From NCBI GenBank assembly GCA_017483235.1, contig JAFULE010000117.1, positions 1-14,567 of the forward strand: a stretch of 14,567 bases of DNA. The letters are read 5' to 3'. Origin of the DNA: Faecalibacterium sp. (GTDB lineage Bacteria > Bacillota > Clostridia > Oscillospirales > Ruminococcaceae). The position numbers and the translations under genes were made by a program. Numbering within the stretch: the first letter of the stretch is position 1; each line of letters begins with the position of its first letter. Shown here piece after piece: positions 1 to 6,782 of this stretch. The notes below the pieces were generated by a model, which was not told the origin of the DNA, made no database searches, and saw nothing but the letters and a program-made list of their open reading frames with translations.

Positions 1-960
1 ATCTTTTCACTTAACGTGATCCAAAGCGCGCTGGAGCTGGGCTGCATCTATGCCCTTGTGGCGCTGGCGCTTTACATCAGCTATTCCATTCTGAACATCG
101 CCGACCTTTCCACCGACGGCTGCTTTATTCTGGGCTGCGCGGTGGCCTGTCAGGTCACTGCGCTGGGGCATCCGTTTCTGGCCTTGCCCGCCGCCATGTG
201 CGCCGGTGTGGCCAGCGGCTTTATCACCGCTTTTCTGCAAACAAGGCTGGGCATCACCAGCATCATTGCGGGCATCATCGTCAACACCGGGCTGTACAGC
301 ATCAACCTTGCGGTAATGGGCTATTCCTCCAGCGTCAGCCTGCTCAAGGCCGATACCCTGTTCAGTCTGGCCCAAAAGCTGCTGCAGCCGGTGCTGGGCG
401 GCTGGTACAAGCTGGCGGTGGTGGGGCTGTTTATTGCGGTGGCCTGCGTGCTGGTGGTGCTGTTTCTGAACACCCGGCTGGGCCTTTCCATCCGCGCCAC
501 CGGTGACAATGCCGAAATGGTGCGCGCTTCCTCCATCAACCCGGCCTATACCATTACGGTGGGCCTGTGCATTTCGGGCAGCCTGACCGCGCTGGCCGGC
601 GCGCTGCTGGGCCAGTATCAGAAAAGCGCCGACATCAACGTGGGCACCGGCGTGGTGACCATTGCGCTGGCTTCGCTGATCATCGGCGAGACCCTGCTGG
701 GCCGGGGCGGCAAGGCGGGCATCCGCTGGCGTGTGGCCGGCGTGGTGCTGGGCAGCTGTTTGTACCGCTTTGTCATGGCGGCCGCCATGCGGTTCAATAT
801 CAAAGCGTCGGATATGAAGCTGTTCTCGGCCGTGGTGGTGGGCATTGCGGTGGCCATGCCGGCCATCAAGGCAAAGCTTGCCTACGAAAAACGCCATCGC
901 AGCGCCATCCAGCAGGCAAAACAAAAACGGGCGGACGCCGCCGGAAAGGCAGGTGCCTGA
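1..960 (+). CDS. ABC importer permease, 5' end outside the window (partial)
   Basis: Membrane subunit of an ABC importer of the BPD_transp_2 type, in the group paired with substrate-binding lipoproteins of the TrpX/COG2984 kind. That family assignment is from memory of the sequence pattern, and the substrate is unknown. The protein is very hydrophobic, with about eight to nine membrane segments and a conserved N-terminal stretch around ALYISYSILNIADLSTDG. The frame is open to the window edge. A GTG at 16 could serve as a start, but relatives usually have several more residues before the IQSALELG segment, so the true start is probably just upstream. The C-terminus is Lys/Arg/Ala-rich and cytoplasmic. 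The stop (TGA, 958-960) lies one base before the ATPase start, so the two genes are translationally coupled. The substrate-binding protein gene is expected upstream, outside the window. Confidence 0.85.
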   Translation: MFSLNVIQSALELGCIYALVALALYISYSILNIADLSTDGCFILGCAVACQVTALGHPFLALPAAMCAGVASGFITAFLQTRLGITSIIAGIIVNTGLYSINLAVMGYSSSVSLLKADTLFSLAQKLLQPVLGGWYKLAVVGLFIAVACVLVVLFLNTRLGLSIRATGDNAEMVRASSINPAYTITVGLCISGSLTALAGALLGQYQKSADINVGTGVVTIALASLIIGETLLGRGGKAGIRWRVAGVVLGSCLYRFVMAAAMRFNIKASDMKLFSAVVVGIAVAMPAIKAKLAYEKRHRSAIQQAKQKRADAAGKAGA

Positions 961-961
961 G

Positions 962-1774
962 ATGCTGCAGCTGATCAACATCCACAAAACCTTCAACCCC
1001 GGTACTGTCAACGAAAAAAAGGCCCTGAACGGGGTGAACCTGCACCTGCAGCCGGGCGATTTTGCCACCATTGTGGGCTCGAACGGTGCAGGTAAGTCCA
1101 CCATGTTCAATGCCATCACCGGCGGTTTTCTGCCCGATGAGGGACAGGTGATTCTGGGCGGTGAGGACGTCACTTTTGACCCCGACCACCACCGCAGCAA
1201 AAGCATTGGCCACCTGTTTCAGGACCCGCTGCGCGGCACCGCCCCCGGCATGACCATCGAAGAAAATCTGGCCCTTGCCTATCTGCGGGCGGGCACCCAC
1301 AAGCACGCCTTTTTCAGCCGCATCTCCAAGGCGGATAAGGAATTGTTCCGCCAGCATCTTGCTTTGCTGGGCATGGGGCTGGAGGACCGGATGAAGCAGC
1401 CGGTGGGCCTGCTTTCGGGCGGGCAGCGGCAGGCCCTGACCCTGCTGATGGCCACCCTTGTCACCCCCAAGCTGCTGCTGCTGGACGAGCACACCGCCGC
1501 GCTGGACCCTGCCACCGCCGAAAAGGTGCTGCAGCTGACCCGCAGCATCGTGGCCGAAAAACAGATCACCTGTCTGATGGTGACCCACAACATGAATCAG
1601 GCCCTCACCTTGGGCAACCGTACCCTGATGATGGACCGGGGCCGCATCGTGTTCGACGTCAAGGGCGAAGCCCGCGCCGCCATGACGGTGGACGATCTGC
1701 TGGAGCAGTTCCGTAAAAACGCCGGCCGCGAAATGAACAACGACCGCATTCTGCTTTCGAAGGTGGAAGAATAA
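962..1774 (+). CDS. ABC importer ATP-binding protein
   Basis: Cytoplasmic ATPase subunit (270 aa) that powers the permease encoded just upstream. Visible motifs are Walker A GSNGAGKST (residues 39-47), Q-loop FQD near 86-88, signature LSGGQ (151-155), Walker B LLLLDE (171-176) with catalytic Glu176, D-loop ALDP and switch His209 in VTHN. The sequence LDEHTAALDP is typical of the ATPases that accompany small TrpY-like permeases (recalled family knowledge). ATG 962 is preferred over an in-frame upstream ATG at 845 because the family N-terminus (LQLINIHKTF) begins there and the longer version would lie within the permease gene. It starts one base after the permease stop. The only likely missing part of the system is the extracellular binding protein, so the substrate (amino acid, nucleoside or other) cannot be read from this gene. 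Confidence 0.93.
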   Translation: MLQLINIHKTFNPGTVNEKKALNGVNLHLQPGDFATIVGSNGAGKSTMFNAITGGFLPDEGQVILGGEDVTFDPDHHRSKSIGHLFQDPLRGTAPGMTIEENLALAYLRAGTHKHAFFSRISKADKELFRQHLALLGMGLEDRMKQPVGLLSGGQRQALTLLMATLVTPKLLLLDEHTAALDPATAEKVLQLTRSIVAEKQITCLMVTHNMNQALTLGNRTLMMDRGRIVFDVKGEARAAMTVDDLLEQFRKNAGREMNNDRILLSKVEE

Positions 1775-1806
1775 CAAATGTAAAAACAGAAGAACGGGGG
1801 AGAAGA

Positions 1807-2574
1807 ATGATCATAGAGCACAATTACCCGATCTGTGAGTTTGATCCCGACCGGAATGCGTTGATCCGGGCTGCAGATTTTTTGCCGCAAACGCTGCCGA
1901 AACGCTGTGTGATCACCTTTTTTCGTAAAGAACTGGAGCAGCTGGTTGCCGAGCAGAAACTGCCGCTGATCGGACGGCTACACTCGGAAGTTGTTGATTT
2001 GCCCATCTATGGCTGCGAAGTACAGGGAGAACCAATCTGTATCGCACTGCCGTTTTCAACGGCCCCGGGTGCAGCGGCTACCATCGAAGAGCTGCACGCG
2101 ATGGGCTGCGAACGGTTTGTGGTGTGCGGTGGTGCCGGTGCATTAAAAAATGACACCGCAGTGGGGACGATCATCGTGCCTACGGCGGCAGTGCGGGATG
2201 AAGGCACGTCTTACCATTACCTGCCGCCCAGCCGCGAAGTGGAGTGCGATGGTGCATGTGTGCAAAAAATATTGAACGCGCTGCACCAAAGAGGAGTTCC
2301 GAATCTTGCGGGAAAAACCTGGACGACCGATGCTTTTTACCGGGAAACTCCGGCAATGATCGACCGACGGCGGCGGGAGGGCTGCCTTACCGTTGAAATG
2401 GAAGCGGCGGCCTTTTTTGCGGTGTCACAATATTATGGGCTTCCATTGGCTCAGCTGCTTTATGCGGGCGATGATGTAAGTGGCCCGCTGTGGGATAGCC
2501 GAGGATGGAACCAACAAAAGAGTGTACGTGCCAATCTGCTGCAGCTGACAATGCAGTTGGCTGTCGAACTGTAA
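1807..2574 (+). CDS. nucleoside phosphorylase (uridine/purine phosphorylase superfamily)
   Basis: 255-aa cytoplasmic enzyme of the PNP/UDP phosphorylase superfamily, which splits a nucleoside with phosphate into base and pentose-1-phosphate. Visible family marks are the central CGGAGAL turn near residue 110, DEGTSYHY (131-138) and the VEMEAAAFF segment with Glu197 and Glu199, where this superfamily contacts the ribose. It resembles the uridine phosphorylase-like group, but base specificity cannot be assigned. A GGGGGAGA ribosome binding site lies just upstream of ATG 1807. The gene follows the ABC importer by 32 nt on the same strand and ends at a strong terminator, so it may be co-transcribed with it. 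Codon use is visibly AT-richer (many aaa, ttt, gaa codons) than the importer genes or the purine genes, which hints at a different history. Confidence 0.85.
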   Translation: MIIEHNYPICEFDPDRNALIRAADFLPQTLPKRCVITFFRKELEQLVAEQKLPLIGRLHSEVVDLPIYGCEVQGEPICIALPFSTAPGAAATIEELHAMGCERFVVCGGAGALKNDTAVGTIIVPTAAVRDEGTSYHYLPPSREVECDGACVQKILNALHQRGVPNLAGKTWTTDAFYRETPAMIDRRRREGCLTVEMEAAAFFAVSQYYGLPLAQLLYAGDDVSGPLWDSRGWNQQKSVRANLLQLTMQLAVEL

Positions 2575-2579
2575 TAAAA

Positions 2580-2614
2580 AGCCGCCTGCCCCAATCCGGG
2601 GCAGGCGGTTTTTT
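2580..2614. terminator. bidirectional intrinsic terminator
   Basis: A perfect 11-bp GC-rich stem (CCGCCTGCCCC at 2582-2592 with its complement at 2598-2608, 5-nt loop) is followed by six T (2609-2614) on the plus strand and preceded by an A-rich run (2573-2580) that becomes a T-run on the minus strand. It sits between the convergent phosphorylase and SHOCT-protein genes and can stop transcription from both sides. Confidence 0.93.
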
Positions 2615-2623
2615 ATGTCAATA

Positions 2624-3013
2624 TTACAACTGCGCCAGAATTTCCTCCCGCTTGCGGTCGTATTCCTCGCGGGTAATGGCGCCTTCGTCGTACAGTTGGC
2701 GGGCGGCGTCCAGCCGGGCCTTGGTGCGGTCGGCGGCCGCATCGGCCATCTGCCGGCTGTCGGGGGCAAAGCCCATGCCGGCCAGATCCTCTTCCTCCAC
2801 CTCGATCACGTGGGTGGGGCTGCCCTCTTCGGTAAAGGCGTTGCGGTAGTTCTGCACCGTGATCACCACCGCAATGGCAGTCCAGAACAGGCCGAACGGC
2901 CCAAAGGTGGGCACAACAATGATCAGTCCGATCAGGCAGAAAATAATGCCCACCGCAAAGCCCAGCTTGGATTGCCCCTTGCCGGGGCGAACCTGTACCC
3001 GTCTGCGTGCCAT
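2624..3013 (-). CDS. small membrane protein with C-terminal SHOCT domain
   Basis: 129-aa protein with a basic N-terminus (residues 1-16, rich in Arg and Lys), two hydrophobic segments (about 17-36 and 39-55), an acidic linker and a C-terminal SHOCT-type segment (about 99-129, ending in DEGAITREEYDRKREEIL). SHOCT is a short domain found at the ends of many bacterial proteins and probably mediates oligomerisation; its exact role is not established. The topology suggests a membrane anchor with the SHOCT part in the cytoplasm. A perfect AGGAGG site at 3021-3026, seven bases before the ATG, fixes the start. The gene is convergent with the phosphorylase gene and lies downstream of apbE on the same strand, with a candidate promoter of its own in between. 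No catalytic residues are recognisable. Confidence 0.85.
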   Translation of the reverse strand: MARRRVQVRPGKGQSKLGFAVGIIFCLIGLIIVVPTFGPFGLFWTAIAVVITVQNYRNAFTEEGSPTHVIEVEEEDLAGMGFAPDSRQMADAAADRTKARLDAARQLYDEGAITREEYDRKREEILAQL

Positions 3014-3077
3014 AACGATCCCTCCTGTTTTTTATAAAAGTTCTCTTTTCCTTATTACGAAAGCGGGGCTTGCTTTT

Positions 3078-3106
3078 ATTGCAAAACCATGCAGGAAATC
3101 TGTCAA
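3078..3106 (-). promoter_or_regulatory. candidate promoter of the SHOCT-protein gene
   Basis: On the minus strand a perfect -35 TTGACA (3101-3106) is followed after 17 nt by TGCAAT (3078-3083, four of six matches). It begins five bases after the stop codon of the upstream apbE-like gene and would give a transcript with a leader of about 58 nt. The -10 is weak, so the call is tentative. Confidence 0.45.
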
Positions 3107-3110
3107 AGCG

Positions 3111-4157
3111 TCACCGCACATGCTGCCCCCAGCCGCTGCTTTCCACCATGCTGCCGTCGGGCAGGCACCACAGCGCCTCCACTCCGTCAAGGCTTTCGAT
3201 CAGGGCTTGTCCCTCGGCCAGCGGCATGCAGAATACCGCGGTGGAAAGGCAATCGGCCAGACCGCTGTCGCCGCATAAGATCGACACGCTGTCGAAATAA
3301 CCGGCGGGCTGCAGGGTGTCGGGGTCGATCAGATGGTGGTAGCGCACCCCGTTCAGCTCAAAATACCGCTGGTAGTTGCCGCTGGTCACCAGCGCCAGAT
3401 CACTGGTGTATACAGCGGCCAGATAACCGCCGCTTTCGGGGTTCCAGGGATCCTGCACACCGCCGGTCCAGCTTTGGTTGCCCGGCTTTGTGCCAATGGC
3501 CCGGATGTTGCCCCCCACGCTGATGCTGGCGCTGGCAAGGCCGCGGCTTTGTGCGGCACGGGCGGCCATCTCGCAGGCGTAGCCCTTGCCGCAGCTGCCC
3601 ACGTCCAGCCGCATGGCCGGGTCGGCCAGGGTAACGGTGCCAGCCTCGCGGTCAAGCACCAGTTTGGTAATGTCGGTGTGGGCGTTGGCGGCCTCAAGTT
3701 CCGTTGCATCGGGCAGAAGCGGGGCACCATTTTCGGCCGCTTCGCGCGCGTCGTGCCACAGGCGCAGCACGCTGCCCAGTGCCACATTCACCTTGCCTTC
3801 GGTCAGCTGATGGGTTTCGATGGCCTGCTGCAGCATATCCAGAATTTTGTCGTCCACTTCCACCGGGCTGCCTGCGTTGGCATTGACCGTGCACAGGTTG
3901 TTAATGCCTTCGTACTCGTTGTAAATATCGTACAGTTTGTGATATTCCAAAAGATCGGCGTGCAGTGCCTCCATCTGGGCATCGAATTCTTCCTGACTGT
4001 CGCAGTAGGCGATCACGGTGGTCACCGTGTCAAACAGATCGTACCACACCGCCGAATACCGGGCGGGGCCCGCCTGCGACGAAGCCGCCGGTGTGCAGCC
4101 GCACAGCAAGGCGGCGCACAGCGCAAGGCTCAGCAGACGCAAAAAGTTTTTTTTCAT
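3111..4157 (-). CDS. apbE: ApbE-family FAD:protein FMN transferase, lipoprotein
   Basis: 348-aa exported lipoprotein. The N-terminus (MKKNFLRLLSLALCAALLCGC) is a signal peptide with lipobox LCGC and lipidated Cys21. The mature part shows the ApbE pattern: DTVTTVIAY, a YHKLYDIYNEYEG stretch, the flavin-binding DVGSCGKGYA, SVGGNIRAIG, HHLIDPDT and a C-terminal DCLSTAVF. ApbE enzymes use FAD and a divalent metal to attach FMN covalently to Thr/Ser of extracytoplasmic proteins such as Rnf/Nqr subunits and FMN-binding-domain proteins. The start at 4157 is chosen for the signal peptide and the GAGGT site (4165-4169) seven bases upstream; the frame extends further but without signal-like sequence. 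No obvious FMN-acceptor substrate is in the window. It may be transcribed with the small lipoprotein gene upstream, through a hairpin. Confidence 0.92.
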   Translation of the reverse strand: MKKNFLRLLSLALCAALLCGCTPAASSQAGPARYSAVWYDLFDTVTTVIAYCDSQEEFDAQMEALHADLLEYHKLYDIYNEYEGINNLCTVNANAGSPVEVDDKILDMLQQAIETHQLTEGKVNVALGSVLRLWHDAREAAENGAPLLPDATELEAANAHTDITKLVLDREAGTVTLADPAMRLDVGSCGKGYACEMAARAAQSRGLASASISVGGNIRAIGTKPGNQSWTGGVQDPWNPESGGYLAAVYTSDLALVTSGNYQRYFELNGVRYHHLIDPDTLQPAGYFDSVSILCGDSGLADCLSTAVFCMPLAEGQALIESLDGVEALWCLPDGSMVESSGWGQHVR

Positions 4158-4194
4158 CGGTAAAACCTCGAACCATCGTGTTGGCAAAGCAGCA

Positions 4195-4223
4195 AAAGGC
4201 CCCGGGCACTGCCCAGGGCCTTT
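4195..4223 (-). terminator. hairpin, possible terminator after the small lipoprotein gene
   Basis: AAAGGCCC (4195-4202) pairs with GGGCCTTT (4216-4223), followed after one C-A mismatch by an inner GGGC/GCCC stem and a 3-nt loop. Read on the minus strand it ends in only four U and then a mixed sequence, so it may be a leaky terminator or partial attenuator between the small lipoprotein gene and apbE. Confidence 0.6.
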
Positions 4224-4275
4224 CGGTTTGCGGCATATTGTCAGTTTACCCCAAAACACGCTGTGGTGCAAGGGT

Positions 4276-4533
4276 TTAGCGGGCGTTGCTGCCGGTCATG
4301 TCGTCCAGCGCGCTGCTGGCCATGCTGCCGGCCTGCTCGGGCAGGCTGGACATGGACGGCGCCATGCTGCCCACGCTGCTGTGGGGAATCGAGCTGGCCA
4401 CCGGGGCGCTGGTGGGGCTGGGGGTGGGCGTGGCCGACGAGGCCGGTGTTTCCATACAGCCGCAGCCGGTCAGGGCCGCCGCGCACAGGATCGCCAAAGC
4501 GGCCACAAGGATCAAAGAATGTGATTTTTTCAT
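4276..4533 (-). CDS. small Ser/Pro/Thr-rich lipoprotein, function unknown
   Basis: 85-aa protein. Residues 1-24 form a signal peptide (Lys at 2-3, hydrophobic core, lipobox LTGC with Cys24). The rest is a low-complexity tail rich in Ser, Pro, Ala, Thr and Met with no recognisable domain, probably an unstructured surface stalk. ATG 4533 is chosen because AAGGAG (4541-4546) is seven bases upstream; the ATG at 4539 would be too close to that site. It lies upstream of apbE on the same strand, separated by a hairpin. No function can be inferred beyond export and membrane anchoring. The signal peptide and well-placed ribosome binding site make it a likely real gene, but its low-complexity body limits confidence. 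Confidence 0.7.
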   Translation of the reverse strand: MKKSHSLILVAALAILCAAALTGCGCMETPASSATPTPSPTSAPVASSIPHSSVGSMAPSMSSLPEQAGSMASSALDDMTGSNAR

Positions 4534-4591
4534 GGTCATACTCCTTCTGCACAGTTTTATGTACCCGAAGTATGCCACGGTGGGCGGGGTT

Positions 4592-4999
4592 TTATCCCTT
4601 TTGGGCAGTAAATTCCCGGTGTTCCTGCAAAAGATGCATCAGCAGCTCGCCAAAAGGCCAGCTGCGGCTGGTGGGGGTAACCACCGCCTTCAGCGGAATT
4701 TGCGCCCCGGCCTGCTTCAGCATGGCCAGCAGCCGGTCCACCTCTTTGTCTTTGAAATTGGCCAGCACAATAGCCGGCGGGCAGCTGGCCGGGTCCAGCC
4801 GCAGCTCACGGCCGCCGGGTGTGTTTTCGCCCAGAAGCTGGGCCACTGTTTTGCCGGCTTCCTCGGGGGCAACCACCCGGCATTTCATGCCGAACGAGGC
4901 GCTCATGCCGGTCAGCATGCCCCGCTCGCCGTTTGGCAGGTTCCATGCCAGTACCATGGGGGTGCCGGCATTCTGGTTGCGTGCAATGTGTGCTTTCAT
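4592..4999 (-). CDS. DUF3783-like protein of unknown function
   Basis: 135-aa predicted cytoplasmic protein. The second half (VLANFKDKEVDRLLAMLKQ, then IPLKAVVTPTSRSWPFGELL and MHLLQEH) matches my memory of the DUF3783 pattern, in which a short alpha/beta domain ends in a W-x-F-x-E-L...EH motif. This is recalled, not searched. ATG 4999 is chosen because GGAG at 5009-5012 gives proper spacing; the frame continues upstream, but the extra 18 codons would overlap the promoter. A TATAAT box lies 37 bases upstream of the start. The gene follows the DAHP synthase terminator, so it is probably its own transcription unit. No catalytic residues can be proposed. Confidence 0.75.
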   Translation of the reverse strand: MKAHIARNQNAGTPMVLAWNLPNGERGMLTGMSASFGMKCRVVAPEEAGKTVAQLLGENTPGGRELRLDPASCPPAIVLANFKDKEVDRLLAMLKQAGAQIPLKAVVTPTSRSWPFGELLMHLLQEHREFTAQKG

Positions 5000-5035
5000 A
5001 AAAAGGTGCTCCTTTGCGGCAGATGATGTAAGGGT

Positions 5036-5064
5036 ATTATACACGAAAACCAACCGTTTGAAAA
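5036..5064 (-). promoter_or_regulatory. promoter of the DUF3783-like gene
   Basis: Minus-strand perfect -10 TATAAT (5036-5041) with TTTTCA (5059-5064, four of six -35 matches) at a 17-nt spacing. The -35 lies partly in the T-tract of the upstream terminator. Confidence 0.6.
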
Positions 5065-5094
5065 CAAAAACGCAGCCCCGAAGCCGGGGCTGCG
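5061..5094 (-). terminator. intrinsic terminator of the DAHP synthase gene
   Basis: A 10-bp perfect stem (CGCAGCCCCG at 5071-5080 with its complement at 5085-5094) has a 4-nt loop (GCTT on the minus strand). On the minus strand it is followed by TTTTTGTTTT (5061-5070). It lies about 10 nt after the stop codon of the DAHP synthase frame. Confidence 0.93.
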
Positions 5095-5104
5095 CCGTAA
5101 AAGC

Positions 5105-6118
5105 TCAGTTCAGGGTTTTGCCAAAGAATTCGGCCTCTTTGGCGATAAAGGCCATCAGCTCGTCGAACTGGTCGGGGGTCAGACTTTGGGCACCGTCGCA
5201 CAGGGCCTTTTTGGGGTCGTTGTGCACCTCCAGCATCAGGCCATCGGCCCCGGCAGCCACGGCCGCCTTGGCCAGCTGAGGGACCATCCAGCTTTTGCCG
5301 CAGGCGTGGCTGGGGTCCACCACCACCGGCAGATGGGTCATCTGGTGCAGCATCACCACTGCGGCCAGATCCAGCGTGTTGCGCATGCTGGTTTCGAAGG
5401 TGCGGATGCCGCGCTCGCACAGAATGACATTCTAGTTGCCTTCGGCCATGATGTACTCGGCGCTCATCACAAATTCTTCCAGCGTGTTGGCAAGACCGCG
5501 CTTCAGCAGCACCGGCTTGTTCTGGCGGCCCACCGCCTTCAGAAGCTCAAAGTTTTGCATATTGCGGGCGCCCACCTGGATCAGATCCACGTTTTCAAAC
5601 AGGGGCAGATGCTCGGTGTTCATGATCTCGGTCACAATGGGCTGGCCGGTGGCCCGGCGGGCCATCTTTAACAGATCAAGTCCTTCGCCCCGCATACCCT
5701 GAAAGGAGTAAGGCGAGGTGCGCGGCTTGAAAGCACCGCCCCGCAGCAGGCTGGCCCCGGCGGCCTTTACCCGCTGGGCAATGCCGGTGATCTGTTCTTC
5801 GCTTTCGATGCTGCAGGGGCCGGCAATCACCGCAAAGTTGCCGCCGCCCAGCTTGACACCGCCCACCTCGATGACACTGTCGTCCGGGTGGAACTTGCGG
5901 TTGGCCATTTTGAACGGCTCGGACACACGGCGGCAGCTTTCCACCACCGGGTTTGCCAGCACCCAGCTTTCGTCCACCGGCTTTGTGTCGCCGATCAGGC
6001 CCAGAATGTGGGTGTGACTGCCCTTGGAATCGTGGATGGAAAGGCCCATGCCTTCCAGTTCGCGGCAGAATTCGTATACGGCAGATTGTGGGGCGTTTTG
6101 CTTTAATACGATGATCAT
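5105..6118 (-). pseudogene. aroF: 3-deoxy-7-phosphoheptulonate (DAHP) synthase, type I-beta, with an in-frame TAG
   Basis: Condenses phosphoenolpyruvate and erythrose-4-phosphate, the first step of the shikimate pathway. The 338-codon frame matches the length of Thermotoga-type DAHP synthase: a ferredoxin-like regulatory domain (about 1-70), then the barrel with AGPCSIES (99-106), RGGAFKPRTSPYSFQG (about 126-141), [10 protein letters not shown] (233-242), VDPSHA and LEVHNDP. The four metal ligands are Cys102, His271, Glu297 and Asp308. Codon 229 is TAG (5432-5434), between AEGN and NVILCERG, and the frame is perfect on both sides. If translated as stop, the 228-aa product lacks three metal ligands and should be inactive. 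CAG or AAG would restore it by one base. The cause may be a recent nonsense mutation, a sequence error or suppression. The start at 6118 is supported by AGGGAG at 6128-6133. The gene has its own promoter with twin operators and its own terminator. Confidence 0.88.
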
Positions 6119-6150
6119 GGAATGATTCTCCCTGCAGATAATGGTTGTTT

Positions 6151-6168
6151 ACTTCACTTGTCTGAAGT
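6151..6168. promoter_or_regulatory. operator-like site 1 in the DAHP synthase promoter
   Basis: The 18-mer ACTTCACTTGTCTGAAGT is an inverted repeat (ACTTCA, 6-nt spacer, TGAAGT). It lies just downstream of the predicted transcription start (about 6172 on the minus strand), a classic position for repression. An identical copy is at 6187-6204, 36 bp away centre to centre. Confidence 0.7.
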
Positions 6169-6178
6169 GTCTGGCGTT

Positions 6179-6207
6179 ACTATAACACTTCACTTGTCTG
6201 AAGTCAA
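6179..6207 (-). promoter_or_regulatory. promoter of the DAHP synthase gene
   Basis: Minus-strand TTGACT (6202-6207, five of six), a 17-nt spacer, and TATAGT (6179-6184, five of six). The predicted start near 6172 gives a leader of about 54 nt before the ATG at 6118. Both operator-like repeats overlap or abut this promoter. Confidence 0.78.
6187..6204. promoter_or_regulatory. operator-like site 2 in the DAHP synthase promoter
   Basis: Second exact copy of ACTTCACTTGTCTGAAGT. It occupies the spacer between the -35 and -10 boxes and overlaps three bases of the -35. The bound regulator is unknown; a dimeric helix-turn-helix repressor that senses an aromatic amino acid is an inference from the gene controlled. 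Confidence 0.7.
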
Positions 6208-6281
6208 GAGCGCTTTCGGCAAAATTTTGCACCGGTTGCATTTGCCACCGGCTGTGTTACAATACCACAGGAGGGATGGTT

Positions 6282-6782
6282 ATGTCAAAAGAAGCAAAAA
6301 CCAATGCCATGCGTTTTCTGGAAAAGCAGAACATCGCCTATACCGCCCATCAGTATCCCCACGAAGAAGGGGTGGCGGTGGATGGTGTGACCGTGGCCCG
6401 CACCATGGGCGAAAACCCGGCTGCGGTGTTCAAAACGCTGGTCACCCAGGGGGCCGGGCGGGATTACTTTGTGTTTGTCATCCCGGTGGCCGAAGAGCTG
6501 GACCTGAAAGCTGCCGCCCGCGCGGTGGGGCAGAAAAGCGTGGCCATGCTGCCGGTGGCCGAATTGCTGAAGGTGACCGGCTATGTGCGGGGCGGCTGCA
6601 GCCCGGTAGGCATGAAAAAACAGTATGTCACTGTGTTTGACCAAAGTGCGCTGACGCAACAGCGTATTTATGTATCGGGTGGGCGCATCGGCACCCAGAT
6701 CTGTGCTGCCCCACAGGATCTGATCGGCGCGGTAAGGGCGAAGGTGGCCCCCTTGACAACCTGTTACAAAAATAACGGCTGA
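6282..6782 (+). CDS. ybaK: Cys-tRNA(Pro) deacylase, YbaK/EbsC family
   Basis: 166-aa cytoplasmic trans-editing enzyme that hydrolyses cysteine from mischarged tRNA(Pro), protecting proline codons. The family signature is clear: AVFKTLV with the conserved Lys51, YVRGGCSPVGMKK (101-113) and YVSGGRIGTQI near residue 130. The length fits the family (about 160 aa). ATG 6282 is chosen over the in-frame ATG at 6276 because AGGAGGG (6269-6275) directly abuts the first but is six bases from the second. It is divergent from the DAHP synthase gene across about 160 bp that hold the twin operators. A TACAAT at 6258-6263 could be a -10 but would leave only about a 12-nt leader, so its promoter is unsettled. 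No convincing terminator follows it. Confidence 0.93.
   Translation: MSKEAKTNAMRFLEKQNIAYTAHQYPHEEGVAVDGVTVARTMGENPAAVFKTLVTQGAGRDYFVFVIPVAEELDLKAAARAVGQKSVAMLPVAELLKVTGYVRGGCSPVGMKKQYVTVFDQSALTQQRIYVSGGRIGTQICAAPQDLIGAVRAKVAPLTTCYKNNG

Noticed and set aside
7..1206. 399-codon open frame on the minus strand opposite the ABC transporter genes
   Set aside because: Antisense to genes with clear motifs; its His/Gln/Gly-rich translation is typical of a shadow frame.
3061..3082. AAAGC...GCTTT hairpin between apbE and the SHOCT gene as a terminator
   Set aside because: The stem is only about five base pairs with no T-tract on the minus strand; it overlaps the candidate promoter spacer and is probably chance.
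5432..5434. Genome-wide recoding of TAG (pyrrolysine or other amber suppression)
   Set aside because: Only one internal TAG is seen, in a gene with no known functional need for it. The absence of terminal TAG in about a dozen complete genes is compatible with chance. Kept only as one option to test.
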